From NCBI RefSeq assembly GCF_000373585.1, contig NZ_KB891903.1, positions 1 through 55,804 of the forward strand: a stretch of 55,804 nucleotides of DNA, read 5' to 3'. This document shows, one piece after another, positions 7,052 through 14,942 of the stretch. The DNA comes from Streptomyces sp. MspMP-M5 (GTDB taxonomy: Bacteria; Actinomycetota; Actinomycetes; Streptomycetales; Streptomycetaceae). The position numbers were made by a program, and so were the translations under genes. Within the stretch, counting starts at the first letter, position 1. Every line of letters starts with the position of its first letter. Under the pieces are notes generated by a model that worked only from the letters and a program-made list of their open reading frames with translations, did no database searches and was not told where the DNA came from.

Positions 7052-8757
7052 ACGGGCGGGTCATCGCCGATCGCTACGAACTCTCCGTCCTCCTCGGCCA
7101 GGGCGGCATGGGCCAGGTCTGGATCGGCTACGACCGCCGCCTGGACCGCCGGGTCGGCGTCAAACTGCTCCGCCCCGACCGGGTCGCCGGCACCCCCGAC
7201 GGCGAGGAGATGCGCCGCCGCTTCGTCCGCGAGTGCCGGGTCACCGCACAGGTCGACCACCCCGGACTCGTCACCGTCCACGACGCCGGCAGCGACGACG
7301 AGGACCTCTACCTCGTCATGCAGTACGTCGAGGGCGCCGACCTCTCCGACCACCTCGCCGAGCACGACCCCTACCCCTGGCCGTGGGCGGTCTCCGTCGC
7401 CGCCCAGCTGTGTGCCGTACTGGCCGCGGTGCACGCGGTGCCGATCGTCCACCGGGACCTCAAGCCCCGCAACGTCATGATCCGGCCGGACGGCTCCCTC
7501 ATCGTCCTGGACCTGGGCATCGCCTCAGCCCTGGACACCGACACCACCCGCCTCACCCACACCGGCTCGCCCATCGGCAGCCCCGCCTACATGGCGCCCG
7601 AACAGGCCATGGGCGGCGCCGTCGGCCCGTACACCGACCTCTACGCCCTCGGGGTACTCCTGCACGAACTCCTCAGCGGCCAGGTCCCGTTCGCCGGCTC
7701 CACCGCCCTGGGCGTCCTCCACCGGCACCTCCACGAGGAGCCGGTCCCGGTCCGCCGGCTCCGCCCCGACGTCCCCGAGCCCCTCGAAGCGCTCGTCCTG
7801 CACCTGCTCCGCAAGGACCCCCGGGCCCGCCCCGCCGACGCCCAGGAGGTCTACGCGGCCCTCGCCCCCCTCCTGCCCACGTCTTCCGCGGGCCCGCACC
7901 CCCCGCTGTCCCCCATGGACCCCACGCGCCCCTTCCGTCAGCCGCACGCCCCCTGGCCGGCCCGTTCCGCCGGCGCCCCGGCGCCCGCGCCCACCCCGAC
8001 GGTGCCGGCCACCCCGCGCGTCCCCGAGCAGCGGGCCGCCGCGCCCGCCCGGCCCGTCCAGGACCCCCGCACCTCCCTCGCCGGCAACGCCTCCTGGACC
8101 GCCCCGCCGTCCGCCCACCGGCCCCCGCCCCAGCAGAGCCCCGCCCCCTCCGCCGCCACGTCCTCCCCTTCCTCCTCTTCCCCCTCTCCCTCCTCCGGCC
8201 CGGACGTCGCCGCCGCCGTCGACGAGGTCAAACTCCTCCTCGACCAGGGCCGCATCACCCGCGCCGTGGACATCCTCGGCGGCATCCTCCCGGCCGCCGC
8301 CGAACGCCACGGCCCGCACTCCCCGGTCGTCCGCACCCTCCGCAAGCAGTACGCGGCGACCCTCATGGACGACGGCCAGTACCGCCGCGCGCTGCCCGAA
8401 CTCCGCATCCTGGCCGAGCAGTACGCCAAGGAGTCCGGGGCCGGCGCCACCCGCCAGGCCCTCCAGTTCCACCACGACGCCGCCCAGTGCCTGGAACAGC
8501 TCGGCGAGGTCGCCCAGGCCCTGGAGGAGTACCGCGCCCTGCTCCCGTACTTCGAGCACTACGCCGACGACCCCGTCCGCCCCCTCGAAATCCGCCGCTC
8601 CATCGGCCACCTGCTGCTGGCCCAGGGCGAACACGGCGCCGCCAAGGAGACCCTCGCCCGCCTCCTCCACGACGCCGAGCGCCTGCACGGCCCGCACCAC
8701 GCCTTCCCCACGGAGATCCGCCGGACCCTGTACTGGCTGGCGCAGATGCAGGGTTGA
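7048..8757 (+). CDS. Soluble Ser/Thr protein kinase with C-terminal helical-repeat domain
   Basis: 569 residues from GTG 7048, overlapping the preceding stop by four bases. The Hanks-type kinase domain spans about 8-270: glycine loop GQGGMG 17-22, Lys39, Glu62 in helix C, HRDLKPRN 135-142 with catalytic Asp137, DLG 155-157 (the common bacterial variant of DFG) and MAPEQ 182-186. All residues needed for activity are present. A Pro/Ala/Ser linker (about 275-385) leads to a C-terminal TPR-like region (about 390-569). There is no PASTA domain and no transmembrane helix, so membrane association probably depends on the coupled upstream protein. Neighbourhood with a methylase-like protein recalls phage-growth-limitation-type loci, but the architecture differs and no such role is shown. 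Confidence 0.9.
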   Translation: MNGRVIADRYELSVLLGQGGMGQVWIGYDRRLDRRVGVKLLRPDRVAGTPDGEEMRRRFVRECRVTAQVDHPGLVTVHDAGSDDEDLYLVMQYVEGADLSDHLAEHDPYPWPWAVSVAAQLCAVLAAVHAVPIVHRDLKPRNVMIRPDGSLIVLDLGIASALDTDTTRLTHTGSPIGSPAYMAPEQAMGGAVGPYTDLYALGVLLHELLSGQVPFAGSTALGVLHRHLHEEPVPVRRLRPDVPEPLEALVLHLLRKDPRARPADAQEVYAALAPLLPTSSAGPHPPLSPMDPTRPFRQPHAPWPARSAGAPAPAPTPTVPATPRVPEQRAAAPARPVQDPRTSLAGNASWTAPPSAHRPPPQQSPAPSAATSSPSSSSPSPSSGPDVAAAVDEVKLLLDQGRITRAVDILGGILPAAAERHGPHSPVVRTLRKQYAATLMDDGQYRRALPELRILAEQYAKESGAGATRQALQFHHDAAQCLEQLGEVAQALEEYRALLPYFEHYADDPVRPLEIRRSIGHLLLAQGEHGAAKETLARLLHDAERLHGPHHAFPTEIRRTLYWLAQMQG

Positions 8758-8957
8758 CGGGAGCGCAGGATTGACGGGTGCGCGGCCCGGCGGTGCGCCA
8801 CCCGGGCGGGCCGGTCGTCGTCCGCCGGAACCGACCCCCGCGCGGCTCGTTGCCCGAAGCAGTGGCCCGCGCCACGCCGACTCCCTAGCATCGATCACCG
8901 AAGGTCGTACCTAGGTCATCACTCCGTCGCACGATCTGCATCCCCTCGGGAGGCCAA

Positions 8958-9596
8958 GTGTTCCGCCGAAGGACCGCGCTCTCCGTTTCCGCCGCCGCGC
9001 TGCTGGCCGCGGCCCCGCTGCTCACCGCCTGCGGCACCGACGCCCACCCCGGCGCCGCCGCCATCGTGGACGGCAAGCGGATCACCGTCGCCGAGCTCCA
9101 GGGCCGGGTCAAGGACATCCGCGCCGCCCAGGCCGCGTCGCCACAGGGCAAGGAGATGATCACGAACACCGGCCGGCTCGGCCTCTCCACCCTCAACGGC
9201 ATGATCTTCGACGAGGTGCTGGCCCGCGCCGCCCGCGACGCCGGGGTCAGCGTCACCCGCGCCGACATCCAGAACGCCCGGGCGGAGGCGGAAGAACAGG
9301 CCGGCGGCGCCGCCCGCCTCAAGACGATGTGGCTCCAGCAGGGCACCGCCCCCGACCAGATCGACCAGGTGGTCCGCAACCAGCTCCTCATCGACGGCCT
9401 CGCCAAGCACCTGCACGCGGACCGCGGCCGCCCCGAAGGCCAGCGCGCCCTCGTCGAGGCCCTGTCCAGGACCTCCCGCGCCATGGGCGTCGACGTCAAT
9501 CCCCGCTACGGCGCCTGGGACGACCAGCAGGTGATCCTCGGCGAGACCAGGACGCCGTGGCTGGTGCCGGCGGCGCCGCCACGGCAGGAGGCGTAG
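8958..9596 (+). CDS. SurA N-terminal-domain lipoprotein
   Basis: 212 residues from GTG 8958 with GGGAGG upstream. The signal peptide ends in the lipobox LTAC with Cys25. The mature protein resembles the N-terminal chaperone part of SurA/PrsA: GAAAIVDGKRITVAELQGRV followed by an all-helical region. The parvulin-type PPIase domain is absent. By family it should be a lipid-anchored extracytoplasmic folding helper or a relic of one. It lies just upstream of mazG in the same direction, but the 138-base gap and its repeats suggest separate transcription. Confidence 0.8.
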   Translation: MFRRRTALSVSAAALLAAAPLLTACGTDAHPGAAAIVDGKRITVAELQGRVKDIRAAQAASPQGKEMITNTGRLGLSTLNGMIFDEVLARAARDAGVSVTRADIQNARAEAEEQAGGAARLKTMWLQQGTAPDQIDQVVRNQLLIDGLAKHLHADRGRPEGQRALVEALSRTSRAMGVDVNPRYGAWDDQQVILGETRTPWLVPAAPPRQEA

Positions 9597-9621
9597 CCGC
9601 GCGGGCGCCGTCGGGGGGACC

Positions 9622-9669
9622 GAGCCGGTGTCGAGCCGGAGCCGGGCTGGTGCGAGCCGGTGTCGAGCC
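9622..9669. repeat. Imperfect 32-base tandem repeat
   Basis: GAGCCGGTGTCGAGCC occurs exactly at 9622-9637 and again at 9654-9669, within a longer, slightly diverged 32-base unit, between the SurA-like gene and mazG. It may be replication slippage; no function is evident. Confidence 0.6.
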
Positions 9670-9734
9670 CGGGCCGAGCCGGGCTGGCCCGGTGCCCGCG
9701 GAGCACTGTCAGTGCCGTGCGTTACGTTCGTTAC

Positions 9735-10814
9735 GTGAACGCTGACGCCGCTGACGCCACCCCTGCTGCCGCCGCCGGTCCGGACGCCGCCGCCCGCCCT
9801 GAGCACTCCGGTACCGGCACGGACACCGGTACGGGCACCGGCACCCGTGCCGACACCGGCACCGGCCGCCTGGTCCTGCTCACGACCAGCCACCGGGTCG
9901 CCCCCGGCCTGCTCTCCTGGCCCGCCTGGCAGGCCCTGCGCACCGCCGACCGCGTCCTCAGCGCCGACCCCGACCACCCCCAGCTGCCCTACCTCCGCGA
10001 GGCCGGCATCACGGTCGAGACCGCCGCCCCCACCGCCCGCGAACTGGTCGACGACGTCGTCCCCGGGGACCGCACCGCCGTCGTCCTCACCTCCGCCGAC
10101 GGCGAGAGCGCCCTCACCGACGGCCTGGCCCGGCTCGCCGGCTCCGGCCGCGAGACCATGCCCGACCTGGAACTGCTGCCCGGCTCCTACGACCTCCCCG
10201 GCGCCCGCCTGCTCGACCTCGTCCAGGTCATGGACCAGATCCGCGCCGAGTGCCCGTGGAGCAGCATCCGCACCCACCGCGACCTCGCCAAGTACGGCAT
10301 CGAGGAGGCGTACGAACTGGTCGAGGCCATCGAGGAGGGCGACCGCGAGGCGCTCCGCGAGGAGCTCGGCGACGTCCTCCTCCAGGTCGTCTTCCACGCC
10401 CGCATTGCCCAGGACGACCCCGACGCCCCGTTCTCCGTCGACGACGTGGCCGGCACCCTCGTCGAAAAGCTGCTCCACCGCCACCCCCACGTCTTCGGCG
10501 ACGAGCCCGCCGAGACCCCCGAGGACGTCAAGACCCACTGGCTCCGCACCAAGGCCGAGGAAAAACAGCGCACCTCCCTCACGGAAGGCGTCCCGCTGGC
10601 CCAACCTGCCCTCGCCCTCACCGCCAAACTCGCCTCCCGCGTGCGGTCGGCGGGCCTGGCCGTCCCCCTCCCGTCGGGCGCCGGCATCGGCTACGAACTG
10701 TTGGCCCTCGCCGTCCGCGCCGAGTCGGAGGGCATCGACCCGGAGGCAGCCCTCCGCGCCGCGGCCCGCGCCTACCGGGACGCGGTGGTGGCGGCCGAGG
10801 AGAGCAGCACTTAG
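9735..10814 (+). CDS. mazG: Nucleoside triphosphate pyrophosphohydrolase MazG
   Basis: 359 residues. MazG hydrolyses (d)NTPs to monophosphate and pyrophosphate, cleaning the nucleotide pool and affecting (p)ppGpp physiology in some bacteria. The metal-binding helices are clear: EEAYELVEAIEEGD, then EELGDVLLQVVFHARIA. A second, shorter MazG-like half is at the C-terminus. Residues about 35-150 look like a degenerate tetrapyrrole-methylase domain, as in the actinobacterial YabN-like fusion. GTG 9735 has no ribosome site, but TACGTT ends six bases before it, so a leaderless mRNA is plausible. The first 35 residues are Ala/Thr/Gly-rich low complexity. Confidence 0.88.
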   Translation: MNADAADATPAAAAGPDAAARPEHSGTGTDTGTGTGTRADTGTGRLVLLTTSHRVAPGLLSWPAWQALRTADRVLSADPDHPQLPYLREAGITVETAAPTARELVDDVVPGDRTAVVLTSADGESALTDGLARLAGSGRETMPDLELLPGSYDLPGARLLDLVQVMDQIRAECPWSSIRTHRDLAKYGIEEAYELVEAIEEGDREALREELGDVLLQVVFHARIAQDDPDAPFSVDDVAGTLVEKLLHRHPHVFGDEPAETPEDVKTHWLRTKAEEKQRTSLTEGVPLAQPALALTAKLASRVRSAGLAVPLPSGAGIGYELLALAVRAESEGIDPEAALRAAARAYRDAVVAAEESST

Positions 10815-10853
10815 TACCGTTGGGGGACTGGGAGTTGTGGGGGAGGGGCTTGG

Positions 10854-13121
10854 GTGGACGAGGAGTTGGTGACGCGGGCGGCCGCACTGTTCGCGAACTC
10901 GGACTATGGGCCGAGTCCGCTTAAGACAGCCGCCTTTGTGGGCCTCGTTGACGGACCTCCGCCCGAGGAACCGTCAGAGGCAAACGCCTGGTGGCTCGCC
11001 GTCCTGCGTAGCTTGCTGGAGCGGGACCCCTCGGCCGCCGCTGAACTCCGCTCCCTCGTGGGTGAGTTTCCCTCGCCCGCCTCTGCCGAGCCGCACGGCC
11101 CCGGTGAGTTCGACGGACCTGCCGGGACCCCCGTCGTCCGCAACGTCGTGTCCGGGGGCACCACCTACGGCCCCGTGATCCAGGCGGAAACCATCAGTGC
11201 CCTCGCCTTTCACACGAACCCCGTCCCGGGCGCTCTCCCCGACCCCCAGGGCTGGCCTACGGCCGACGACATGGACCCGATCGCCTTCGGTGTCCGGCCC
11301 ACCCACCGTGTCCCCGGTCACCCGCCCCTCCCGCCCTACGTCCTCCGCGACCGTGATCACGACCTTGATACAGCCTTGGGAGAGGCGCGCGCGGGCGGCG
11401 GTCTGGTGCTGCTGCTCGGTGAGCCGTTCACCGGAAAGTCGCGCACGGCATTGGAGGCGATGGCCAGAGGGCCGGCCGGCCGTAGGGTGTTCGCGCCGGC
11501 CCGTGGCACGGACCTGCGCGGCCTGCCCGCCCTGCTGCAAGGCCGCCCGGAGCGTTACCTCATCTGGCTCGACGACCTTGACGAGCACCTCGGGGACGGC
11601 GGACTGGAACCGCGCCTGCTCGCCCAGTTGGCGGCCCTCCGGGTCGTCGTGGTCGCCACCATGAGTGAGGACGCCTACGACGCCTGCCGTGTCCAGCCCG
11701 GCGGCCGGGTCCTCGACTTGGCCCACATCGTCGAACTGGCCCGGGAGTGGAGCCCGACGGAACGGCAGCGGCTCGCAGCGGACGCCGCGCGCACCGGTGA
11801 TCCGCGCCTGATGGGCGTCGTCTCGGCAAGCGGCCCGGACGGCGCCGCCACCTGCCTCGCCCTGGGTCCCCTCCTCTGGGACGAATGGTGGCGCGCCCGT
11901 CGCGCCGACCGCCACCCGCGTGGTCACGCTCTGGTCCGCGCCGCCTTGGACCTCGCCCGCTGCGGCCTGACCGGCCCGCTCCCCATGGACCTCCTCCTCA
12001 AGGTCCACGAGGGATACGCGGACGTGACCGGCATGGAGCGGGAGTCGGCCGAGGACGCCCGCGCCTGGGCGACCGAGCGGCGGTACGGGCTGCTGCGGCT
12101 GCTGGACCGGGTGACGGGGGACACCTGGCGGGCCGCGCCGATCCTCGTCGAGGCGGCGGCCCGGCATGAGGAACTGCCGGACGTCCCCGGCCCGGTGTGG
12201 GGCTGCGCCCTGGGGGTGGCCCGCACGGACGGGGCGTACGACTACGCCGAGGTCGCGGCGGATGCACGCATCGCCTTCCAGCGCGCCGCCGACGCCGGGG
12301 ACACCGCGGCCCTGCACAACCTCGGCCTGCTCGCCGATTCGCTGGGGGAGCGGGACGAAGCCGAGCGCTGGTTCCGTCGGGCGGCCGAGGCCGGGGAGCC
12401 GCAGTCGGCGGGCAGGTTGGGGCGGACGCTCGCCGAGCGGGGTGAGGGGAAGGCGGCCGAGCCGTTCCTGGAGACTGCCGCGGAAGCGGGGGACGCCGGG
12501 GCGGCCGCGTTGCTCGGGAAGCTGTTGCGTGCCCGGGCCGAGCACTGGTTCGCCGCAGGGGCGAAGGCCGGGAGTCCGGAGGCGGCGCATCTGCTTGGCG
12601 ATCTGCGGCTCGGCAGGGGGGACGTCGACGGAGCCTTTACCAGCTACCTGGAGGCAGCCGCCGCCCGCTACGAGCCCGTGGCTCGGGGCATGGGCGTCAT
12701 CCACCTGCTATGGCAGGAAGGCAAGGTCGCCGACGCCTGGATGCGCCGAGCGGCGGCGTCGGGTGATGCGTGCGCCGCCGGCTTCCTCGACCCCCTCAGC
12801 ATCGACTCCGTAGAGCGCGCTGTGGCGTTCTTCCAGGACGACGCCCAGCGGGGCCGCGGCCTCGACGCGGCCAACCTCGGCACGCTCCTCGAAGAACACG
12901 GTCGCCCCGACGAAGCGCGCACCTGGTACCTCAAGGGCTACAAGGACGGCGACGCCTACGGTGCCTTCCGCCTCGCCGAGCTGTACAAGAAGTGCGGCGA
13001 CGAGGCCGAGGCCACAGCCTGGTACCGCAAGGCGGCGGCCCTGGGCCACCCCGGGGCCAGGCGCGTCCTCGGGGAGGCCCCGGCCTCGGAGCCGGGCGGG
13101 TCTGGTGATCAGAGCAGGTGA
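10854..13121 (+). CDS. STAND-like P-loop protein with Sel1-type repeats
   Basis: 755 residues from GTG 10854, with GGGAGG about seven bases upstream. A helical N-terminus (1-72, ending WWLAVLRSLLERDPSAAAELR) resembles the effector-associated segment of Streptomyces NB-ARC/TPR proteins. The phrase VVSGGTTYGPVIQAETI (98-114) matches the N-x-SGxxxGPVxQA linker of that group. A P-loop domain follows: Walker A GEPFTGKS 189-196 and Walker B YLIWLDDLDEH 235-245. From about residue 440 to the end there are at least seven Sel1/TPR units such as ERDEAERWFRRAAEAGE and DEAEATAWYRKAAALGH. By architecture this is a signal-transduction NTPase; defence or development roles are inference. It overlaps the small gene at 13109 tail to tail. 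Confidence 0.82.
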   Translation: MDEELVTRAAALFANSDYGPSPLKTAAFVGLVDGPPPEEPSEANAWWLAVLRSLLERDPSAAAELRSLVGEFPSPASAEPHGPGEFDGPAGTPVVRNVVSGGTTYGPVIQAETISALAFHTNPVPGALPDPQGWPTADDMDPIAFGVRPTHRVPGHPPLPPYVLRDRDHDLDTALGEARAGGGLVLLLGEPFTGKSRTALEAMARGPAGRRVFAPARGTDLRGLPALLQGRPERYLIWLDDLDEHLGDGGLEPRLLAQLAALRVVVVATMSEDAYDACRVQPGGRVLDLAHIVELAREWSPTERQRLAADAARTGDPRLMGVVSASGPDGAATCLALGPLLWDEWWRARRADRHPRGHALVRAALDLARCGLTGPLPMDLLLKVHEGYADVTGMERESAEDARAWATERRYGLLRLLDRVTGDTWRAAPILVEAAARHEELPDVPGPVWGCALGVARTDGAYDYAEVAADARIAFQRAADAGDTAALHNLGLLADSLGERDEAERWFRRAAEAGEPQSAGRLGRTLAERGEGKAAEPFLETAAEAGDAGAAALLGKLLRARAEHWFAAGAKAGSPEAAHLLGDLRLGRGDVDGAFTSYLEAAAARYEPVARGMGVIHLLWQEGKVADAWMRRAAASGDACAAGFLDPLSIDSVERAVAFFQDDAQRGRGLDAANLGTLLEEHGRPDEARTWYLKGYKDGDAYGAFRLAELYKKCGDEAEATAWYRKAAALGHPGARRVLGEAPASEPGGSGDQSR

Positions 13122-13303
13122 TCCGCCTTGCCCGCTTTGATATCCCGGACGAGCGTGCGTAGGGCTTCTATGGAGTCGGTGAGGTAGTGGTCTTCGTTGC
13201 CTTTGACGGCGATGTAGGCGTTGCCTTCGGGGTCCGTACCGAGGCGGAAGCAGGAGTTGCCTTCGGCGCAGAAGGGCTCTTCCCAGGTGATCTTGGGTGT
13301 CAT
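13109..13303 (-). CDS. Small partner protein of an XRE/DUF5753 regulator
   Basis: 64 residues starting at ATG 13303 with AGGAG upstream, 10 bases after the XRE regulator's stop. The sequence has ITWEEPFCAEGNSCFRLG and a C-terminal helix. Position and size are those of DUF397 proteins, which accompany such regulators in Streptomyces, and it keeps a leading Trp and two Cys. It lacks the VRDSK core of DUF397, so I call it a functional analogue, not a member. Probable role: partner or antagonist of the regulator. Its 3' end overlaps the STAND-like gene by 13 bases. Confidence 0.75.
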   Translation of the reverse strand: MTPKITWEEPFCAEGNSCFRLGTDPEGNAYIAVKGNEDHYLTDSIEALRTLVRDIKAGKADHLL

Positions 13304-13313
13304 GGTCGTCTCC

Positions 13314-14165
13314 TCATAGGTGGTGCGCGATCTCGCTGATGAAGTCTCTCGATTGGTCCGGCGGCAGAGCCAACTCTTCCAACCAGTCGAGTTGAGTCCG
13401 GTATTTCGCCAACTGCCCTTCGGCGTGGAGGAAATCGGGGCCATGCGTGCTGTCCACCTGGACGGTGTCGAGCTGTGGCACGGGCCCTTCGGCGTACACG
13501 GCGTTCTGTCCGGCACCAGGGAAGGCGCCGTGAGAGAACGGGATGACGAGGAGAAGGATGTTCTGCCGTTCCGACATGGCGAGCAAGTGCTCAAGTTGCT
13601 TGCGTGCGACAGTGCGGCCACCGAACTGCATCCTCAGCGCCGCCTCGTGGATGATGGCAACGAAGGAGGCCGGGGCGTCGCGGGTGATCACTTGTTGGCG
13701 CTCGGCACGGTGAGCGAGGCGAAGCGCGACTTCGTGCTCAGGCAGGGCGGGTACTGCGACGCGGAATACGGCCAGCGCATGGTCGGGAGTCTGCAGCAGC
13801 CCTGGGATGTGCACCGTGTTGGCCACGCGCATGCGCACTGCCTGGTCTTCCAACTCGGCGATGTCGAGTAGCCCTTGCGGCAAGCTGCCCCGGTAACGCT
13901 CCCACCAGCCGTCGCCGTCGGGCTGCGCCATCGCGACCAGCGCTTCGATGTATTTCTCATCGGTGCAGCCACAGTTGCACGCGAGTGTGCGCAGGCGCTC
14001 GGCGCTGATACCGCGCACGCCCGACTCCATGTTGGAGATCTTGCCGCGGTCCACACCTAGCAAGCCGGCTGCGTGTTCGGCGGACATGCCCGCTGACGTG
14101 CGGAGTCTCCTCAGCTCGCTCCCCAAACGCCTCTGTCGCTCCGTCGGGATGGTCCTGGGCGGCAT
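13314..14165 (-). CDS. XRE-family regulator with DUF5753 domain
   Basis: 283 residues. ATG 14165 is chosen because GGAGGGGG lies seven bases upstream; ATG 14180 would add five residues. The HTH (about 13-65, GSELRRLRTSAGMSAEHAAG through GKISNMESGVRGISAERL) is followed by the DUF5753 ligand or partner domain (about 100-280) with IPGLLQTPDHALAVFR, HEAALRMQFGGRTV and QNILLLVIPF. This is the BldB/WhiJ-type regulatory constellation of Streptomyces, in which a regulator, a small protein and an anti-sigma-like ATPase form sets affecting development and secondary metabolism. The ATPase is divergent at 14397. Confidence 0.88.
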   Translation of the reverse strand: MPPRTIPTERQRRLGSELRRLRTSAGMSAEHAAGLLGVDRGKISNMESGVRGISAERLRTLACNCGCTDEKYIEALVAMAQPDGDGWWERYRGSLPQGLLDIAELEDQAVRMRVANTVHIPGLLQTPDHALAVFRVAVPALPEHEVALRLAHRAERQQVITRDAPASFVAIIHEAALRMQFGGRTVARKQLEHLLAMSERQNILLLVIPFSHGAFPGAGQNAVYAEGPVPQLDTVQVDSTHGPDFLHAEGQLAKYRTQLDWLEELALPPDQSRDFISEIAHHL

Positions 14166-14234
14166 GCCGTCCCCCTCCATGCAACGTCGCCTCAGTCTGG
14201 TCTCCAGGGAGGCGAGTTCACCAATCCGTGGCTC

Positions 14235-14257
14235 ATTTGCCGAAGTGTGTGGCAAAT
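14235..14257. promoter_or_regulatory. Inverted repeat between XRE and ATPase genes
   Basis: ATTTGCC 14235-14241 and GGCAAAT 14251-14257 form a 7-bp inverted repeat with a 9-base spacer in the divergent intergenic region, an unusually AT-rich spot. It could be the operator of the neighbouring XRE regulator. The repeat is seen; the binding is inferred. Confidence 0.4.
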
Positions 14258-14396
14258 TTACCATCAGCTGTTCTACGGTCAGTGTTGCGCAAGATACACA
14301 CCGCAACCGCCGGAAGCGCACCGCGCGAGTACGCCCGCCTGTCCTGGGGTGAGTGCGTACGCGCCTAACTAACCGACGCAACCGAGGGGTTCCACC

Positions 14397-14906
14397 ATGC
14401 CCGTCATCCCGTTCCCGTCGCAGTCCGCAGCGTCTACGCCGACCTTGACCAAGCCCCGGGTCCCCGCCGTCCCCTCCCGCTGGACGTTTCCCGCCACTGC
14501 CGCCTCCGTGCGACGCGCCCGGTGGGCCGTAGCCGGGGCGCTGCCCGCCGACTGTGCCCCGCAACTGGCAGCCGATCTCGTCCTGTTGGCCTCGGAACTC
14601 GTCACCAACGCGGTGCGGCACGGGACCCTGCACGGTGATGACCGGGAAGGCCAACGAGTCGAGCTGTTCCTCTGGCCTGCCGACGGGCACTACTGGCTGG
14701 CGGTGTCCGACGCCGGAGACGGGCACCCCGTCGTCAGGGCGTCCGACCCGGACATCGGTTGCGGCGGCCGCGGGCTGGTCCTCGTGGACGCCGTCTCCGC
14801 CGCCTGGGCGGTGATGCCGCGGCGCCCCTGCGGGAAGTCCGTCGTCGCGGGGATGCCACTGCGCGAGAAAGAGGAGGAAGGACCCCAGAGGGAGGAAGGA
14901 CTTTAG
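14397..14906 (+). CDS. Anti-sigma-type GHKL ATPase (HATPase_c_2)
   Basis: 169 residues with a GAGGGG site upstream of ATG 14397. Bergerat-fold boxes are present: N box ELVTNAVRHG (about residues 67-76), G1 VSDAGDGHP and G2 GGRGLVLVDAVSAAWAV. There is no histidine-phosphotransfer domain, so it belongs with the RsbW/SpoIIAB-like proteins that bind or phosphorylate partners. In Streptomyces such ATPases commonly sit beside XRE/DUF5753 regulators, as here. The C-terminus is a charged Glu-rich tail. Confidence 0.88.
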   Translation: MPVIPFPSQSAASTPTLTKPRVPAVPSRWTFPATAASVRRARWAVAGALPADCAPQLAADLVLLASELVTNAVRHGTLHGDDREGQRVELFLWPADGHYWLAVSDAGDGHPVVRASDPDIGCGGRGLVLVDAVSAAWAVMPRRPCGKSVVAGMPLREKEEEGPQREEGL

Positions 14907-14942
14907 AGAGGGGGAAAGGAGGAGGTGAGGTGCGCACGGCGC

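Noticed and set aside
4006..8757. Calling the methylase-kinase region a Pgl or BREX defence system
   Set aside because: PglZ, PglY, BrxC/L-type ATPases and PglW's architecture are absent, and motif IV is not canonical; only a loose resemblance remains.
7525..8898. Minus-strand frame opposite the kinase C-terminus
   Set aside because: Antisense shadow of high-GC coding; Gly/Gly-rich with no domain or ribosome site.
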